In this document: positions 12,501-27,093 of the stretch, in pieces | Layout: the number at the start of each line of letters is the position of its first letter | Numbering within the stretch: the stretch's first letter is position 1 | Source of the DNA: Dimorphilus gyrociliatus | Lineage: Eukaryota; Annelida; Polychaeta; Dinophilidae | NCBI GenBank assembly: GCA_904063045.1 | Contig: CAJFCJ010000007.1 | Location: forward strand, 306,819 to 370,818 | Direction of reading: 5' to 3' | DNA: 64,000 nucleotides | Notes under the pieces: model-generated | The model's input: the letters and a program-made list of their open reading frames with translations, nothing else | What the model was told of the DNA's origin: nothing | The model's database searches: none | Translations under genes and position numbers: made by a program

Positions 12501-14141
12501 AAATCGTTTATTAACAAGACAAAATTGTAAACTTGAAGAAGAAAATAATTCTTTCAGAAATAATATTGAAAAGCATGAAGATTTGAAAGAAGAGCTTTGT
12601 TTACTTATGGAGAAGAAAATTGAACTAGATAATAATTTGACAGATTTTATGAGAAGTAGGGAAAAGGTGGATGCGAAGAACAGTCACTTAACTGCCGAAC
12701 TTCAAAGTGATATATCGGATTTGCATAATTGTGTCTATCACGCTTCCACGGAAGTGAGGGATTTTATTTCTAGAGGTGGAACACTTTCAATGAATTTAAA
12801 TGAAGGATCTGGGGAACTTGAAGATTTAAGAAAATCAAACAATCAATTAGAACAAGTAAGAGTGTATTGTAACACTTATTTTCTCTCTTTTTCTTAACTT
12901 AAAGCGTTATAGGTTATCGCTGAAATGAGCGGGAGTATACATCAGATGGCTGAAGAGATCAATAGATATAAGAATGACAAATCAGAACTGGAAAAAAGCC
13001 ATAATGAATTGTTAAAGAAAATAGAGCATCTGGAAGAAAATAATAACAGTCTTCTAGTCAAGTTGACAAATGAAGAAGATAATAAAAGGAAAGAAAAAAA
13101 CTATATTGAAAAAATTGAACATGAATTAAATACAATCAAAAGGGAAAAATCAAATATTTATCGACAATTACAACATGCTCAAGAATTGTCCTCAACAAAG
13201 GGGGAAGAATTGCTCGAGTTGAGAAAAACTCACGATAAGATAAAAGATGACCTAAAAGATTATCAGGAACAGATTGAAAAGGCAAAATCTGAAATTAGTA
13301 ATAAAGAAGAAGAATTTTCATTATTAAAGAGTAGCTTTAAAGAAATTGAAAAAGAACATAAATTTTTAAAAATTAGAGCTAATGAAGATTGTAACATAAA
13401 AAAAAAGCTGAATGAACTCTTGAACGACAGGCAAAAGGAAATCGATCAATTAGTCAGTAATAAATTGAATATAGAATTTAAATTAATAGATATTGAAGGT
13501 CAAAATGAAATTTTGACTAGAAAAGTTAAACAATTCATGAGTGACGATAAACGATTTAATAAGGTATGTTCAGATTTTTTTTTAACTATTAATCAATTTA
13601 TTTTTATCTTCTTGTTTCTATTCTTTCAACTAAAGTTGAACAACAAGAACGTGACTCAGAAGATATCTTGTTGTACATTTCACGAAGCAGACAATTTGAA
13701 TTTCACAGAAGCAATGAAAGGCAATGATCAGATTCCTATAAGGTTCGCAGTATGAATATTTAGTTATTTAATTATCGTTTGACATCTTGAAAAGAATTAG
13801 GTCATATAGTATAGTAATTCAATTAATTTAAATGTTACAGTGAAGCTTCTGAGAACTTTAAGTTAAAAGAGGAAGTCAACGATCTTAAGGAGGGCGAGGA
13901 CATACTAAATCCGATAAATAACGATGTAATTGTTAACAGTAAAGGTTGTCTGAAGGTTGAGAGTGAAAAGGAAGAACGACTTATGGCTTCTACATCCTGT
14001 GATGATATTAACACAAAAAGTAAAGACGTTGAAGATGGTTTTTCAATAACAGTAGCAGGGAGAAAATTGAGCGAAATTTCTCAGAAAGCCCTTAGATCTT
14101 TTTAAATACATTATAAGAAATCTTAGAAGGACTTTATAATA
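9507..14141 (+). CDS. Large coiled-coil protein, family not identified
   Basis: Ten exons join in phase: 9507-9633, 9720-10180, 10285-10422, 11070-11294, 11351-11479, 11572-11669, 12021-12855, 12913-13563, 13636-13742 and 13841-14141, giving 1,023 residues. A basic N-terminal part contains ETTVRRILKNLVLPNPMPE, not obviously coiled coil. From about residue 110 the protein is heptad-rich, dominated by E, K, L, N and Q, with long uninterrupted helices in the two large exons (about 390-880). A less ordered acidic tail follows and ends in a basic RNLRRTL. No motor, kinase or membrane segment is seen. The make-up resembles centrosomal/ciliary-rootlet or tethering coiled coils, but low-complexity similarity cannot settle the family. 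The ATG at 9507 follows an in-frame stop at 9489; an earlier exon is possible. AATAAA lies at 14162-14167. Confidence 0.75.
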
Positions 14142-15975
14142 ATAATAATAATAATGTAAGTAATAAAAATATTATAATATCGATTGACTTTTAATCATTT
14201 TAGTTTAATTGACAAGATAGGAAAGGAGATCAGGATCATTGAAAGTATATGATAATATATACATTATACTGTATGAAAAGATATATCTCTCTACTCTTGT
14301 ACTATAATAAAAAAAAAACTGTAAAGAGGAGAAAAAATGACTATCTTTTTTTACTGTCAAAAGCATCCAACATTTAGTGCATGTTCACATGCTCTAGTTG
14401 CGGTCAAAATTGCTGTGACAGGTGTCGCATTAATTACGAGGCGTAACCTTTTCTATAGGTACAATTTCTATATAATTTTTCAAACTCTATAATAATTATA
14501 ATTCTAAGACAGTTAGTTATATTTAGAATCGTTAAAGAGAAATAATAAATCTATATTTAAAATAAAGTTAATTTTTTAAACAAATAAAAAATGAAGATTC
14601 AAATTATATCTTCATTTTCAAATGACAAAAATTATTTATATTAAAATATGCAAACACACCTCATTCACTCTTTTTATCTTACTAAAAAAAATGAGAGGAT
14701 ATATTTAGATATTTTAATATTTAGATTATGTATTTTTAAATTAAGTAAGTAATTATTAACTACCTGTAATTTTTTAAACGCAGTTATTATTCTACATTTA
14801 TACAGATAAAGAGAAGATTCTCTTCTTAATTATATTACTTTTAATTTTTCTTTTTCTTTTCTTTTTTTTTTTACTTCCAAAAAGAATTTAAGAAAAAGGA
14901 AGAAAAACAAATTAATCAAAAATATGAGATGATATTAAAAAATATATTATATCTATTCTTTCACTTTTATGAAAACTGAAAGAGAACAGTCTCTTTCTTT
15001 CTTTTCCCTCATTTTTAATACAATTCTTGATTAAATAGTTTAAAATTTTCAATAAGTTTTTTTATGTGGTAAAACTTTTCCTATTGAATTTTAACAAATG
15101 AAACAGGACACAATAGAGATTAAGTTGAAACTATATGACGTACATATGGCAGCATATCTTATTAATTAGGGCTAATTAATTAAAACCATATAAATTAGGC
15201 AAAGTTTCAAAAAAAAGAAAAGAAAAGACGTGAATAGAAACTATGAAAAAGTAAATTGTAGAAAATAGAAAGTCTTATTGAGAGATTGAATTTATTAATT
15301 GCAGTATTCGTTCTCCATACAAGCGATATGTTTTAAATGATTAGCTGTGAAAAAATAAAATTGTGCATAGTTTTATTTTCTTAATTCTTATTTACAGATT
15401 TTATATGGAATTCTGTAAAATATGCACTTTTCATTTCGTTAGTAACATAGTTTTTAATAGAAATGAACATTTCGAATTAAGATAGTGTATAGATAGTACA
15501 TCTCTTCTATTATTTACATAGATAACACATATAATATTGACATATTTTGTCTAATAATGAAAGTGTGTGATTTTGTATAGGTAAAGAAAAGTAGGAAGAT
15601 TATTATACAAGTAAAACTAATAAGTATAGCAATTATGTGTTATCTACTAGAAAAGAATAAAAACAAGACTGTGTGGTTAGAAACGTAGGAACATTTCTAA
15701 TGGTAATCGGTTTTCTAGACAAAGTTTCAACTTTCAATCGATAAATCAGAATTGTCAGAAAATCCTTATTTACATGAAAAAATTTCGTAAATTGTCTTTT
15801 TTTTTCTCTCATGTTTTTATGGCTTTAATAAAAAAAATATTTCATTTTTTTACCTGCTTTTTTCTATTAGATAAATGATAAATTTGGATGAAAGCATATA
15901 GTTGTATTGCTTGTACGTTATTTCTTTTAATTATTCACTCCCACACACTTTCCAGCAATTTCTTCTTCTTTTTCT

Positions 15976-16067
15976 TTCTCTCTCTCTCTCTCGCTCTCTC
16001 TCTCTAACTCACTCTCTCACTCTCTCACTCTCTCACTCTCTCACTCACTCACTCACTCTCTCACTCT
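15976..16067. repeat. CT / CTCACTCT microsatellite
   Basis: Tandem CT dinucleotides pass into repeated CTCTCTCA octamer-like units and then CTCA tetramers. The long frame rich in Ser, Leu, Thr and His that spans it is a translation of the repeat, not a gene. Confidence 0.9.
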
Positions 16068-16764
16068 ACATCTTTATATCTATCTCTAGCTCTTTCTCAC
16101 TCCTACTTAGACAATCTCTCCTTTTCTCTCACGCACCCTTTTGCTCTCATTTGTCATTGTTTTTTTCTTTCCTTAAACATGCCACGTGATAGAACACACC
16201 TTGAAGTCTAGGTGATCAAATATCAACTTTTTAAATGTTAAAACTTTTATTGTGCAGACAAAAAAGATTATATAAATGTTGGTGAAAAGAAGAGAAAAGA
16301 AATAATAACATATCGTAGAAAAGGGAATGAAGAGTAAGGGAAAGAGATAGATTGAAAAGATAATATTGATATCTAAAAAAAATTCTTCAAGTATAGAGTA
16401 TAAAAAAATAGAAAAGTGAATTCTATAAAGTTACTTTCAAGGAAGGAAAGAGGAGAGTTGCCCCTCGATTTCTCCATATTCACGAAATTTCTTCCTAAAT
16501 TCTCAATCTAATGAATTAATATTTAGGTTAATACTTTTTTATCACGAAATTGAATAGATACAAGTAGAAATAATAACTGGGCCAATTATAGTTGACATGT
16601 TTGTTTTATCGTGGACAAATTTCAGTTAATGCATTCGCTTTTAGCGAAATGTAGGGCGTTGCTTAGGTCTCTTATGCTTTCTACCTAATACATGTAAACA
16701 GTCGAATGGGAAAGCTACGTCAACCTATCGAATTAGAGGGCTCTTTTTTAATCGATCTACTCAC

Positions 16765-16947
16765 GTTTATTAATAATGAAGTACTGAATGACCGCCTGCC
16801 TGTAAAGCCGTACTATTTCTTCTCTAACACAAGTAGAGAAAGATTCCAATTCATTTGGGATGGTAACACCAAACAATAGCCTAATCGTACATTTGCAGTC
16901 GATTCGTCTCTTGGCATTTAAGATCGTTAATAAATATAAAGAATATA
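16765..16947 (-). CDS. Candidate orphan exon, unknown protein
   Basis: On the minus strand a 183-base open stretch is bounded by an acceptor-like TTTGTTTTTAG and a strong donor, GTGAGT, in a phase 1-1 frame. The 61-codon product contains RRIDCKCTIRLLFGVTIPNE and EEIVRLYRQAVIQYF, with three cysteines, and is compositionally more protein-like than its surroundings. I found no partner exons on either side and recognise no family. It may be chance. Confidence 0.15.
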
Positions 16948-18404
16948 CTAAAAACAAACAGTACAACCTATATATGTTCTTCTTTTATGAATAAGTATAC
17001 ATATAATTATTAGTATGTTATATATAGTGTTTATCTGAGAAAAGAAAGTGTTTGAATGTCTTTTTCTTTTGTTTTATTTTGTTTAATTAAGCTACTAATT
17101 TTTTTAAATCAACTAATTATTGGTTTCCTTCCTTTGAAATTAGATAAAAATAAAATTAAAAATGTTGATTAGTTGATTATCATTTAATTTCTCTTTTCTT
17201 ATTTCTCTTTTTTCTGCTTATTGTTTTTCCTTTTTCCTTTTTATTTCTTTTTTTTCTTCCTTTCTTTAAAATTAAGTTCTAACATTACGTTAAAAAGGTA
17301 CTTAAGTCTGTGAAACTTCCGCGTCTTTACTTAACAAAAGACGGCTTAACAAAAAAAGGAATATTTCTATAGAACTCAGGTAAAAACTCTCGAAAGAGCT
17401 GATTGAGTAGGTTATTGACCGCATGACCGCAAAAATCAAATAGTTTACAGTGGTTGTATTATAAAGAATTCTACCTATATCGTTTATCTTTTATGACTGT
17501 GTCTCCTATTAAAAAATTAACGTATAAAAAGGTAGGAAAATATCAAAAATACGCGGAAAAAATTAATTAATATTTCACAATTTAGTAACGGAATAATTCT
17601 ATTTTTAGTCAAATTATGAATAATATATCTGTTAGAATGAGAATATAAGTAAAATGAAAAAACAACAAAATACTATTGGAGAATAAATAACTCATACACC
17701 ATTGTATACTTCATTTTTATTACGTATGTACAGTATATATCTTTTAATATATATTATACTAATCGATAAAATAATAATTTTCTAGTCATGAAATTTAAGG
17801 TTATACTCCATATTCGTTTCAAAATATATGATTTTATATATAATATTGTATAAGACATCAAATACGCACTGTTTTCATATTTGTATATACATACGTATAT
17901 GTATGTATCACTCCTTGATTAATTACAATTAATATTTAACAATAAATCCATAACTCATTCATGATAGTCAGGTGACCTAAAAAAATTTAAAAAAAGAAAT
18001 TAATTTTACCAAAATAAAAATAAATTAAAGATAAAGATAGGTTAAAGGATTATTCTTCTTTTCATAGATCCTTTTACTCATTCTCTTCAAATCTACTTAT
18101 GCAAGCAATAAATTTAAATTAATTAATCTTCCATGAAATATGAAATATTCGTGTTTGAAATATCCTTGAAAAATAAAAAAAAATGATAATAATATTTTAT
18201 CGATTCTCTTTATACTCCAACATCAATTCAACTGCACTACCTAGTTAGATTGAGATTCCTTTTATAAAAAAAAAAGAACGAGTGAATTTAGTACGTTTTT
18301 TCTTTTCTTCGAATCATAAGGCTATGTAATTGTTGAATAGGCCTAGGATCTCTTCAGCATATAAAATGTGAACAAATTTAGCAAATAGGTCATATAAAAA
18401 AAGA

Positions 18405-18456
18405 TATATATATATATATATATATACTAATATATATATATATATATATATATATT
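18405..18456. repeat. TA dinucleotide microsatellite
   Basis: Two runs of alternating TA, separated by a short ACTAA interruption. A simple repeat able to form hairpins; no coding content. Confidence 0.9.
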
Positions 18457-20578
18457 CATTATATAAATATATATTTGCTCAGTTAAAATAGAAAATGCAC
18501 AAATGTAGGTCATATTTATGTATTTAGTAGGAGGAATTTTACTAGACTCACCTTGTTAAGTTATCAGCTAAGTAAGTTGATTTAGATAAGATTCTATGGG
18601 GCCTAAATAGATGGGGGGGAGGGGAAAAAGAAGACAAACAGAGATAGAGAAATATAAGTATGACGGGAGCTAGATATAAAGAAGAAAGTGTTGGTGATGT
18701 AATGTATTCAAATTACTTCCTGTAAGTTTTTGGTCATTGATTTTTTTGTTCCATTAAATATATTACTATTAAACTAAGTAATATAAATAATTAAAATATC
18801 CTATTACAAGCCAATAAAAACTGCTTATTCAAATTAGCTATGTGCTCTATTACATTTCAAGCTTTTGTCTTAAGAACATTTCCACTAGGTATCTCAATAG
18901 ATATACTAAAAAAGAGATGATAACGTTTAATAAAAAAATTATAAGATCGGTTGATTATAATCTTTAAATCAAAAATTATCAGATTCAATCGATAGTATTT
19001 AGTAGTATTGGCTACAGGATTCTAGAACTACCTATTCGGTTATTTAGCTCAAGGTCTTTAGCAGTTGTTCAAATGTTATCAAAACAATTTGTCATAATTA
19101 ATACTAATAAGGTGGCAGGTTGTTCCAATTTAAGTGTAAATGTGATTGAATAATTACGTTTGAGTAAATTTTTATTTTTCTTCTATATTTCTTATTCAAG
19201 CTATTTATAGTTTTTTTCTCTCTCTCTTCTCTCTTCGTCTTCTTTTCATATTCTTTTTATTCAAAAGCAAACTTTAAAAAATTTAATAATGAAACTTTGT
19301 AATCTATCTTAGAAAATAATTCATAATAGAATAATAGAAAAACATGATCAAATGAATTACGTCAGAAGGAGGAAATAGAAGCATTCTGCGTTATAGAAAA
19401 ATAAATAGTTTCAAGTTGCAAATAAATGTAAAAAAACAAACGTTGATTTATCCATTTTTGCTAACTTTGCCTTTTCTTTATTCTCTTGTACATCATTAAA
19501 ATTAATTACTTGGAAGTAACTCTACTGTTCGATTTATTTTATTTAGCAAACAGGTATAATTATTCACTGTTTTCATGTAAGAAAAAGGATAATTAAGATA
19601 TAAAAACTGTATATTGCATCATCTACCTCAACTATCATACAATCTTACAGAATGGAGACAGTTTAATCTATTTATCGAACAATACTGATAGTCTATTCTT
19701 GTACGCTATGAACCTAATACGCAAGTATTAAGAGTTGACCTATTCAGGACATAATATCGCATAGTAGTAGAGATTTACACTCCAAAAATAAAAATCTTAA
19801 TGGTATAAATGAAATGCTAAATACCCTAATAGAGTATAATATATAGAAAAACTATTAATTGTACTATATTTCTACGTAACGTACTATGCTGTATATACAG
19901 TATATATATATACTTATATAAATATATATAGTGAAAGTTTTAAATATAGATCTATATTTATAAGTAAGATGTTTATAATTAAACACAAACAAAAAAAACT
20001 GTAAAACATCATTTAATAAACAAAATGAGCTACCAACAAAAACTCCTATAATAAAGGAAAGTTATGAAAAAGAACTGTACTGTACAGTATATAGTATATA
20101 TATAAATACTATATGTATACACATTAAAAAGATATTTGGTTATGTATAAGAAAAAATAGAAACTCGAATTATTTTTTTCGAAAATTTTTTATGAATTAGA
20201 AAAAAGAAAACATTTTTTGTAAATAGAAATAGACAAGAACCATTTATTACACAAACGTGGATATATTTTTTGTTACTTTTCACCGCAACAATATCTATAC
20301 ATTGAATATAATGTTCAGACGTATGCAATGCTGACAACACGGTCGTGCCTATGTCCCCGTTTCGTATCTGTGTAGTAGAAACAGCGTAAAAATGCAGTCA
20401 CTGCGCGTTGCGCAAAACAAGCTTTCAACTTTATAAACGTTATACGAGTAGTAATTGATATTTACAAGCGTAATACATAAAAAGACAAGCACATTTCTTA
20501 ACAAAAGAGACGAACTAGACAGCAGACGAAGGGAATGTTATGTTTTTTTGAAAAAAGAATAGGTTTAGGTTTCTGGGT

Positions 20579-22310
<1,732 letters not shown>

Positions 22311-22382
22311 ATTACGCAATTGAAATCTGTAAGGGAAGAAGCACGACAATAATCTATATATTCCATTCAACCTGTAACTTAT

Positions 22383-22390
22383 TGACGTCA
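22383..22390. promoter_or_regulatory. CRE site TGACGTCA, nearest to MEF2 start
   Basis: Perfect palindromic cAMP-response element (CREB/ATF site), 73 bases upstream of the MEF2 ATG. Others lie at 22467-22474, 22695-22702, 24620-24627 and 25373-25380, with a one-mismatch copy at 22518-22525. I noticed no perfect copy elsewhere in the window. Confidence 0.55.
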
Positions 22391-22425
22391 TTTATAGACG
22401 GCGCGCTAAAAAAAGCAGCGTCGCC

Positions 22426-22448
22426 CACGTACGCAACTTGCGTACGTG
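22426..22448. repeat. Near-perfect palindrome, 11-bp arms
   Basis: CACGTACGCAA is followed by one C and then its exact reverse complement TTGCGTACGTG. It sits between two CRE sites (22383 and 22467) just upstream of MEF2. It may be a dimeric transcription-factor site; the protein is unknown. Confidence 0.6.
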
Positions 22449-23261
22449 CAGCTCGAGGCATGTATATGACGTCATTGGCGTTTTGCGTCGTCGTCTTTTT
22501 CTCGGTAATTAACCGCTTGACGTCGACCTGTAATTCTTATCAATCATTCGATAAGACATTTTGACATAGTTCATATTTCCTGTACGAAATGACTATGAAT
22601 AGTCAAACGGTTTTTTTTCTCTTACTATTACTCTCAACCTACTGACAATCATATGGAATTCGATAGGAATACATTTTCGGATAACACACGAATGTGACGT
22701 CATGGTCAGTCGTTTCCATGACAACGTTCGGGCTAGGACGGTTTAACGAAAAACAACGGTAATGATCTTTTTATACGACGTCAAACTATAGGCCATTAAT
22801 CCTAGAGCAATTACTAAGAATCAGCTTTTGCAATTTTAAAAAGAATAAAACAGAGAGCAGGACTGCAAACTTCCCTTCACCGTAACGCGATACTCGTATA
22901 GCCGCCAAAGTGCCAAACGGTACGTAGCCGAATATAGCCGAGTTGGGTATCCCCTACTCTATAAAAATCCGCTATACAGCTGACGATTTTTCGATTTTAC
23001 GTTTTCTTTTGGCACCTAGACGTCAAACACACTTCGATTTCTCGATCGACAATACATAATTTAACAACGAGATTGAAATGTTAGCAAGCGCATAAAATAA
23101 AGTAATCAACTTCACCAACCTTTACTCTCATAAACCAAGCTATTTCAAAATCAAGGAAAATTTCTTTTATTATACAATTTTTCTCTAACCAGAAAAAAAT
23201 ACTATCCGAATTGACGATAGACGTGCATCAACTGAATTTCGACCAGTATGTCAAATAGCCA

Positions 23262-23278
23262 TGCCAGCAGATGGCGCT
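23262..23278 (+). promoter_or_regulatory. CTCF consensus motif
   Basis: TGCCAGCAGATGGCGCT fits every position of the bilaterian CTCF core YRCCASYAGRKGGCRSY. Two further core matches in opposite orientation lie at 25235-25245 (AGGTGGCGCTT) and 25251-25261 (CAGATGGCGCC on the minus strand). An insulator or boundary role upstream of MEF2 is inferred. Confidence 0.4.
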
Positions 23279-23522
23279 GACAAGATCAACTCTCATTGGT
23301 TGTACTGATCACGTGACACCGTATAATATTCTAGCAAAAAAAAACTGTTTTCTACGCAAACTTGTATTATATAGTGGAAAACAGCAAAGGGGGAGCAAAG
23401 GGTATTATTATAAATTAGCAGAGCTATGCACAAATAACTGGCACGCAATTTAAATTTTAATAAGGTTAATACATAATCATTTTAAAGTATTACATAAAGC
23501 CGAATACACCGAGACATAACAT

Positions 23523-23590
23523 ACAAATATATATATATATACCTAATAGTATATATATATATATTCATATGTATATATATATATAAATGA
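23523..23590. repeat. TA-rich simple repeat
   Basis: Three runs of TA dinucleotides broken by CCTAATAG and TTCATATG. Simple sequence with no gene signal. Confidence 0.8.
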
Positions 23591-26500
23591 TATAAATATA
23601 GAAATCTTTAACTATAAATATACTTATATAAGATATTTTTAAATGTATACATATATTTTAGATTACTGATGTATTAGTTGTAATAGAACATGTAAATGTG
23701 TAGATATGCTACAGACAAAATACAATGCACATCGGCTAGTAAAATAGACTAACAAAAAGAATTTCATCTATCGAATATCGGTTTTTCATCGATCAATCAA
23801 TCAAGTTAAGTTAAAGACAACATTTTTGAGAGTTTTTTTTACGGCATCTTAAAAACTAAGCCTCGTTTTCAGTTAAAGATACGTTTAGATAGTTAGATAA
23901 AGACAGAACACACACACACATACACATACTGTACATGTACAGTCTATATGCATGCGTGCATACAGATAGCTTCTCTACATTTATATACGTATGTAGTACA
24001 GTTCTTGTAAATGAACTCATTAATACTTAATATCGTCTTATTGTTCCTGGTGGCTTAGAATTGATAGAGAGTATAGGATGGTGAAAATAACAAAATAATA
24101 TGATACAAGAGAACCAGAGGAGATGAAGAGATTTTAAAAAAATAGTATGAAAACTTGGCGCCATAAGACACCTGGCAAGAGTAAAGCGCAGTTCCCACAC
24201 AATCGTTATTCAACCGGTTACGTAATCTGTGAACAGTAGTGCGCACATCTTGAGCGTTGAAATTGCCGGCGGCAAACGCTGTTACGTTTCAAATTCGATT
24301 AGAACGTTCCTTCATCGTTTCCCCTTCGCATTCCACAGAAAAAAAATCACGCAACAAATAACATACAACATCTGCTTGAACGGTACATCCACTCTCGCAC
24401 CATACGGTGTCGACAGCAGGACGTCGATGTGACGCTTAGTAAACGCTCCGAGTGTACGTAATTAGACGCTGTATAAGAAGATTAAAATAAGACATCAGTC
24501 ACTGACACGGCGTTCAACAGCTCGGAGGCATTTTTTTTTCTTCAAAAACTCATAGTGCGCATAAAGTTCCTTATTATGTAATTAGTAAAGAAACGCCTAA
24601 AAACGCCGACCGGTAACACTGACGTCACTGGCGTTCGATTACATAACATCAATCTTTTGAACGTGTATCGGCGTACCTTCGCTGAAAAAAGCCTTTCCCT
24701 TACCTGAATTTTAACCAACTCAGAAATCGAACCGATACCAATGTGAGAAATGACCGCTGCTAATTATAATCTATCTAAGCCTACGCGTGGAAAGGAAAGC
24801 TGATAAAACGAAAATAAACTGTCAATATTCGCACCTTCGCTTCGTTTGAGGACTAGAAATTTACTACAGTTTTCTATTAATTATACAAATGCGTGTGGAT
24901 CGAAGAGCCGAGGGATTTTGAACGACCAGCAGCACCAGCAGCAAAAAGCTCTCCAATAATAATGTACCTGCATTTTCACAACGAAATCTGGGCTTTAAAC
25001 ATTTTTTCTAATTAAATGCACGCTATACGTAAGCGGAATCGTGTTATGTAATTTTTGATGCGTTTGTCCTCCGGCAATCTTCCTTCCGTTAGAAAATTAC
25101 ATTTTCAGAACGTTGTCAAAAAACAATGACAAATCCAACCCAATTGACCATGAGAAAAGATTAGCATAACGCCCAAGACGCGTATTAGGCGTCAACAAAC
25201 CGTCTAATCCCTGCCTAACAGAATTAGGGCCTATAGGTGGCGCTTCTATTGGCGCCATCTGTTTTGAATTAAAAAATTTTCCTAAATCAACTTGGACTTT
25301 TCATAGATTTTTTTTGTCTGCGTCCAACTTTTACTGGGAAAAGCAAGTTTTATCGTAGACGCCCAGTAACTCTGACGTCATACAGTCGAGCTTTTGCACC
25401 CAGCAACGCTAGTCCATAGCAACGCGTACGTCATCAAATCTTGTCAAGGACATACTCCTATCGATTCTACCTAGTATAGGCCATTTTTTCTGCTGGCCAG
25501 ACACAATCGTTTTTCAATGGAAAATATATACAAAATGCGTAAGAAATTAATACATACGTAGAAAGCAGATTTTTTAAAACATAGGCCAATTGACAAACGA
25601 GGTTGTCTAACTGTAGTTTCCGATTACTCTAAGAATTATACAATTCTAATACCGTTATTTAACAGAACAAACTTAACATAGAAAAGCGACTGAAACATCA
25701 AGTGAATATATCTAAACGAAAACGAAGTAAACGGGCAAGCCTAGTTGGAAATGCTCGGCTGCACATCGCCAATTGTTGGCATTATTCAACATAACATTAG
25801 ATTGACAGTCGTTAATTGTGATCGTATACAGAAATTCATAGAACATACATGATGAAACGCATATAGCGCGCGAGACAAAAATAAACTTACTAGGTTCTAT
25901 ATATAAGCGAGTTTTCCTCCTCTAAAAATAGCGAATAATTTCCACTGATCGGCACTACTTTTTGAGCCTGAAATATGGCGTACAGTCATGTATTATTGCG
26001 CCACCCACTGTTACTTTATTCATCATTCGATTAGTTTTTAAAGTATTATGATTCTTTTTTTAATATTTAATTATATATTTTATTTAGGGAATATTTTTAT
26101 ATAAATTTCTTAAAGACGAAAATAGTTGAATCGTGATAAGAACTATATTTCTTTAGGGCAATGCCGAAACATCGTTACGTCATTCGATACTGAATGAATA
26201 CAACCATGTTGCCATCTACACGCACGCGCGCATATCCTTCAAATCGTAGATTGGAATGTAGAAATTCCAAGGTTAAATGCGAGACTATTAGAATAATAAT
26301 TCAATTTTTATTTAAAAAAAAAAATCGCTTACTTCCGGAAAAGTAAAGTTTCAGGACCGTATTCGAATGAGAGGAATTTGAAAGTTTTCAACATAAAAAA
26401 CTGGTTAAACAAGCAAAGCTCGTTATTAACTTACCAAGGACCTGAGGAGCCGAAATATAAACAATTCTTAGTAGAAGACTTCAAGTTTTCTGTAGGACTA

Positions 26501-27093
26501 AAATGGTAAAACGTGGATCAACAGTAATGCCATCTATTGGTCTATTTCGAAACAACTCAAGGAAGGATATGCCCAATGCGTTCTTGAGTACATGACTCTA
26601 AGCATTCAGAATAAAGATAGAAGAGCGTACAAACATTCACTAATTAATCTCTTGTTAGACGTCTCTAGCATTACATGTTCAATACGGATTAAGTTTGTTA
26701 AATTAATCCTATTAGCGGCCTTAAACCTTAACTTATGCCTTCAATCTGCCACAGATCTAGATAGCTACCATCAACAACTTAAGGACTACATCTACGAATG
26801 ATCTAAACATTAGAAAATAATACAAAACATCTAGGAATGGAATCTTCTGGTTGTTTAGTACTTTGATTTGTTGACAATTAAGATTCTAAAAAGTAACTTA
26901 AATTAATTTGTATTTTCTATTTACGAGAAATGTGATAAACAATTTCCTTTTTTCAAAGAAAAACTGTAAATTTAGTAAAGTGTACAATGAAATGTCAGAG
27001 AAAGTTGTAGCACATTAACACGTTAAAAGAGAAATAAATTAAATGATTTATTCAAAAACAGACTCTCTTTGGAATGCTATGACCATTTTCATA

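Larger units (their letters stand above)
14142..20578. other. Long AT-rich intergenic region with microsatellites
   Basis: 6.4 kb between two convergent genes. It holds a CT/CTCA microsatellite (15976-16067), a TA microsatellite (18405-18456), many A/T homopolymer runs and copies of the motif ACAGTATATA. The right end includes the MEF2 3' UTR: a minus-strand AATAAA (TTTATT at 20243-20248) lies about 330 bases past the stop. One weak candidate exon is listed separately. No RNA gene was recognised. Confidence 0.5.
22311..27093. other. MEF2 upstream region: 5' UTR/promoter and intergenic
   Basis: About 4.8 kb without a supported coding exon. The part from 22.38 to 25.4 kb is richer in CG dinucleotides than the flanks and holds five perfect TGACGTCA sites, a 23-bp near-palindrome and CTCF-like motifs, so it most likely contains MEF2 5' non-coding exons and promoters. 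From 25.9 kb to 27.0 kb the sequence returns to plain AT-rich; a minus-strand AATAAA (TTTATT, 27047-27052) belongs to the sphingomyelin-synthase gene. Short open frames here look random. Confidence 0.5.

Noticed and set aside
15902-16189. Open frame of 95 codons rich in Ser, Leu, Thr and His
   Set aside because: It is a translation of the CT/CTCA microsatellite.
24229-24432. 67-codon open frame upstream of MEF2
   Set aside because: Lies in the CG-richer regulatory region, lacks a domain or splice context, and gives an unremarkable product.
26592-26801. 69-codon open frame with a hydrophobic stretch
   Set aside because: The hydrophobic part is internal with no nearby Met, no splice partners and no recognisable domain; likely chance.
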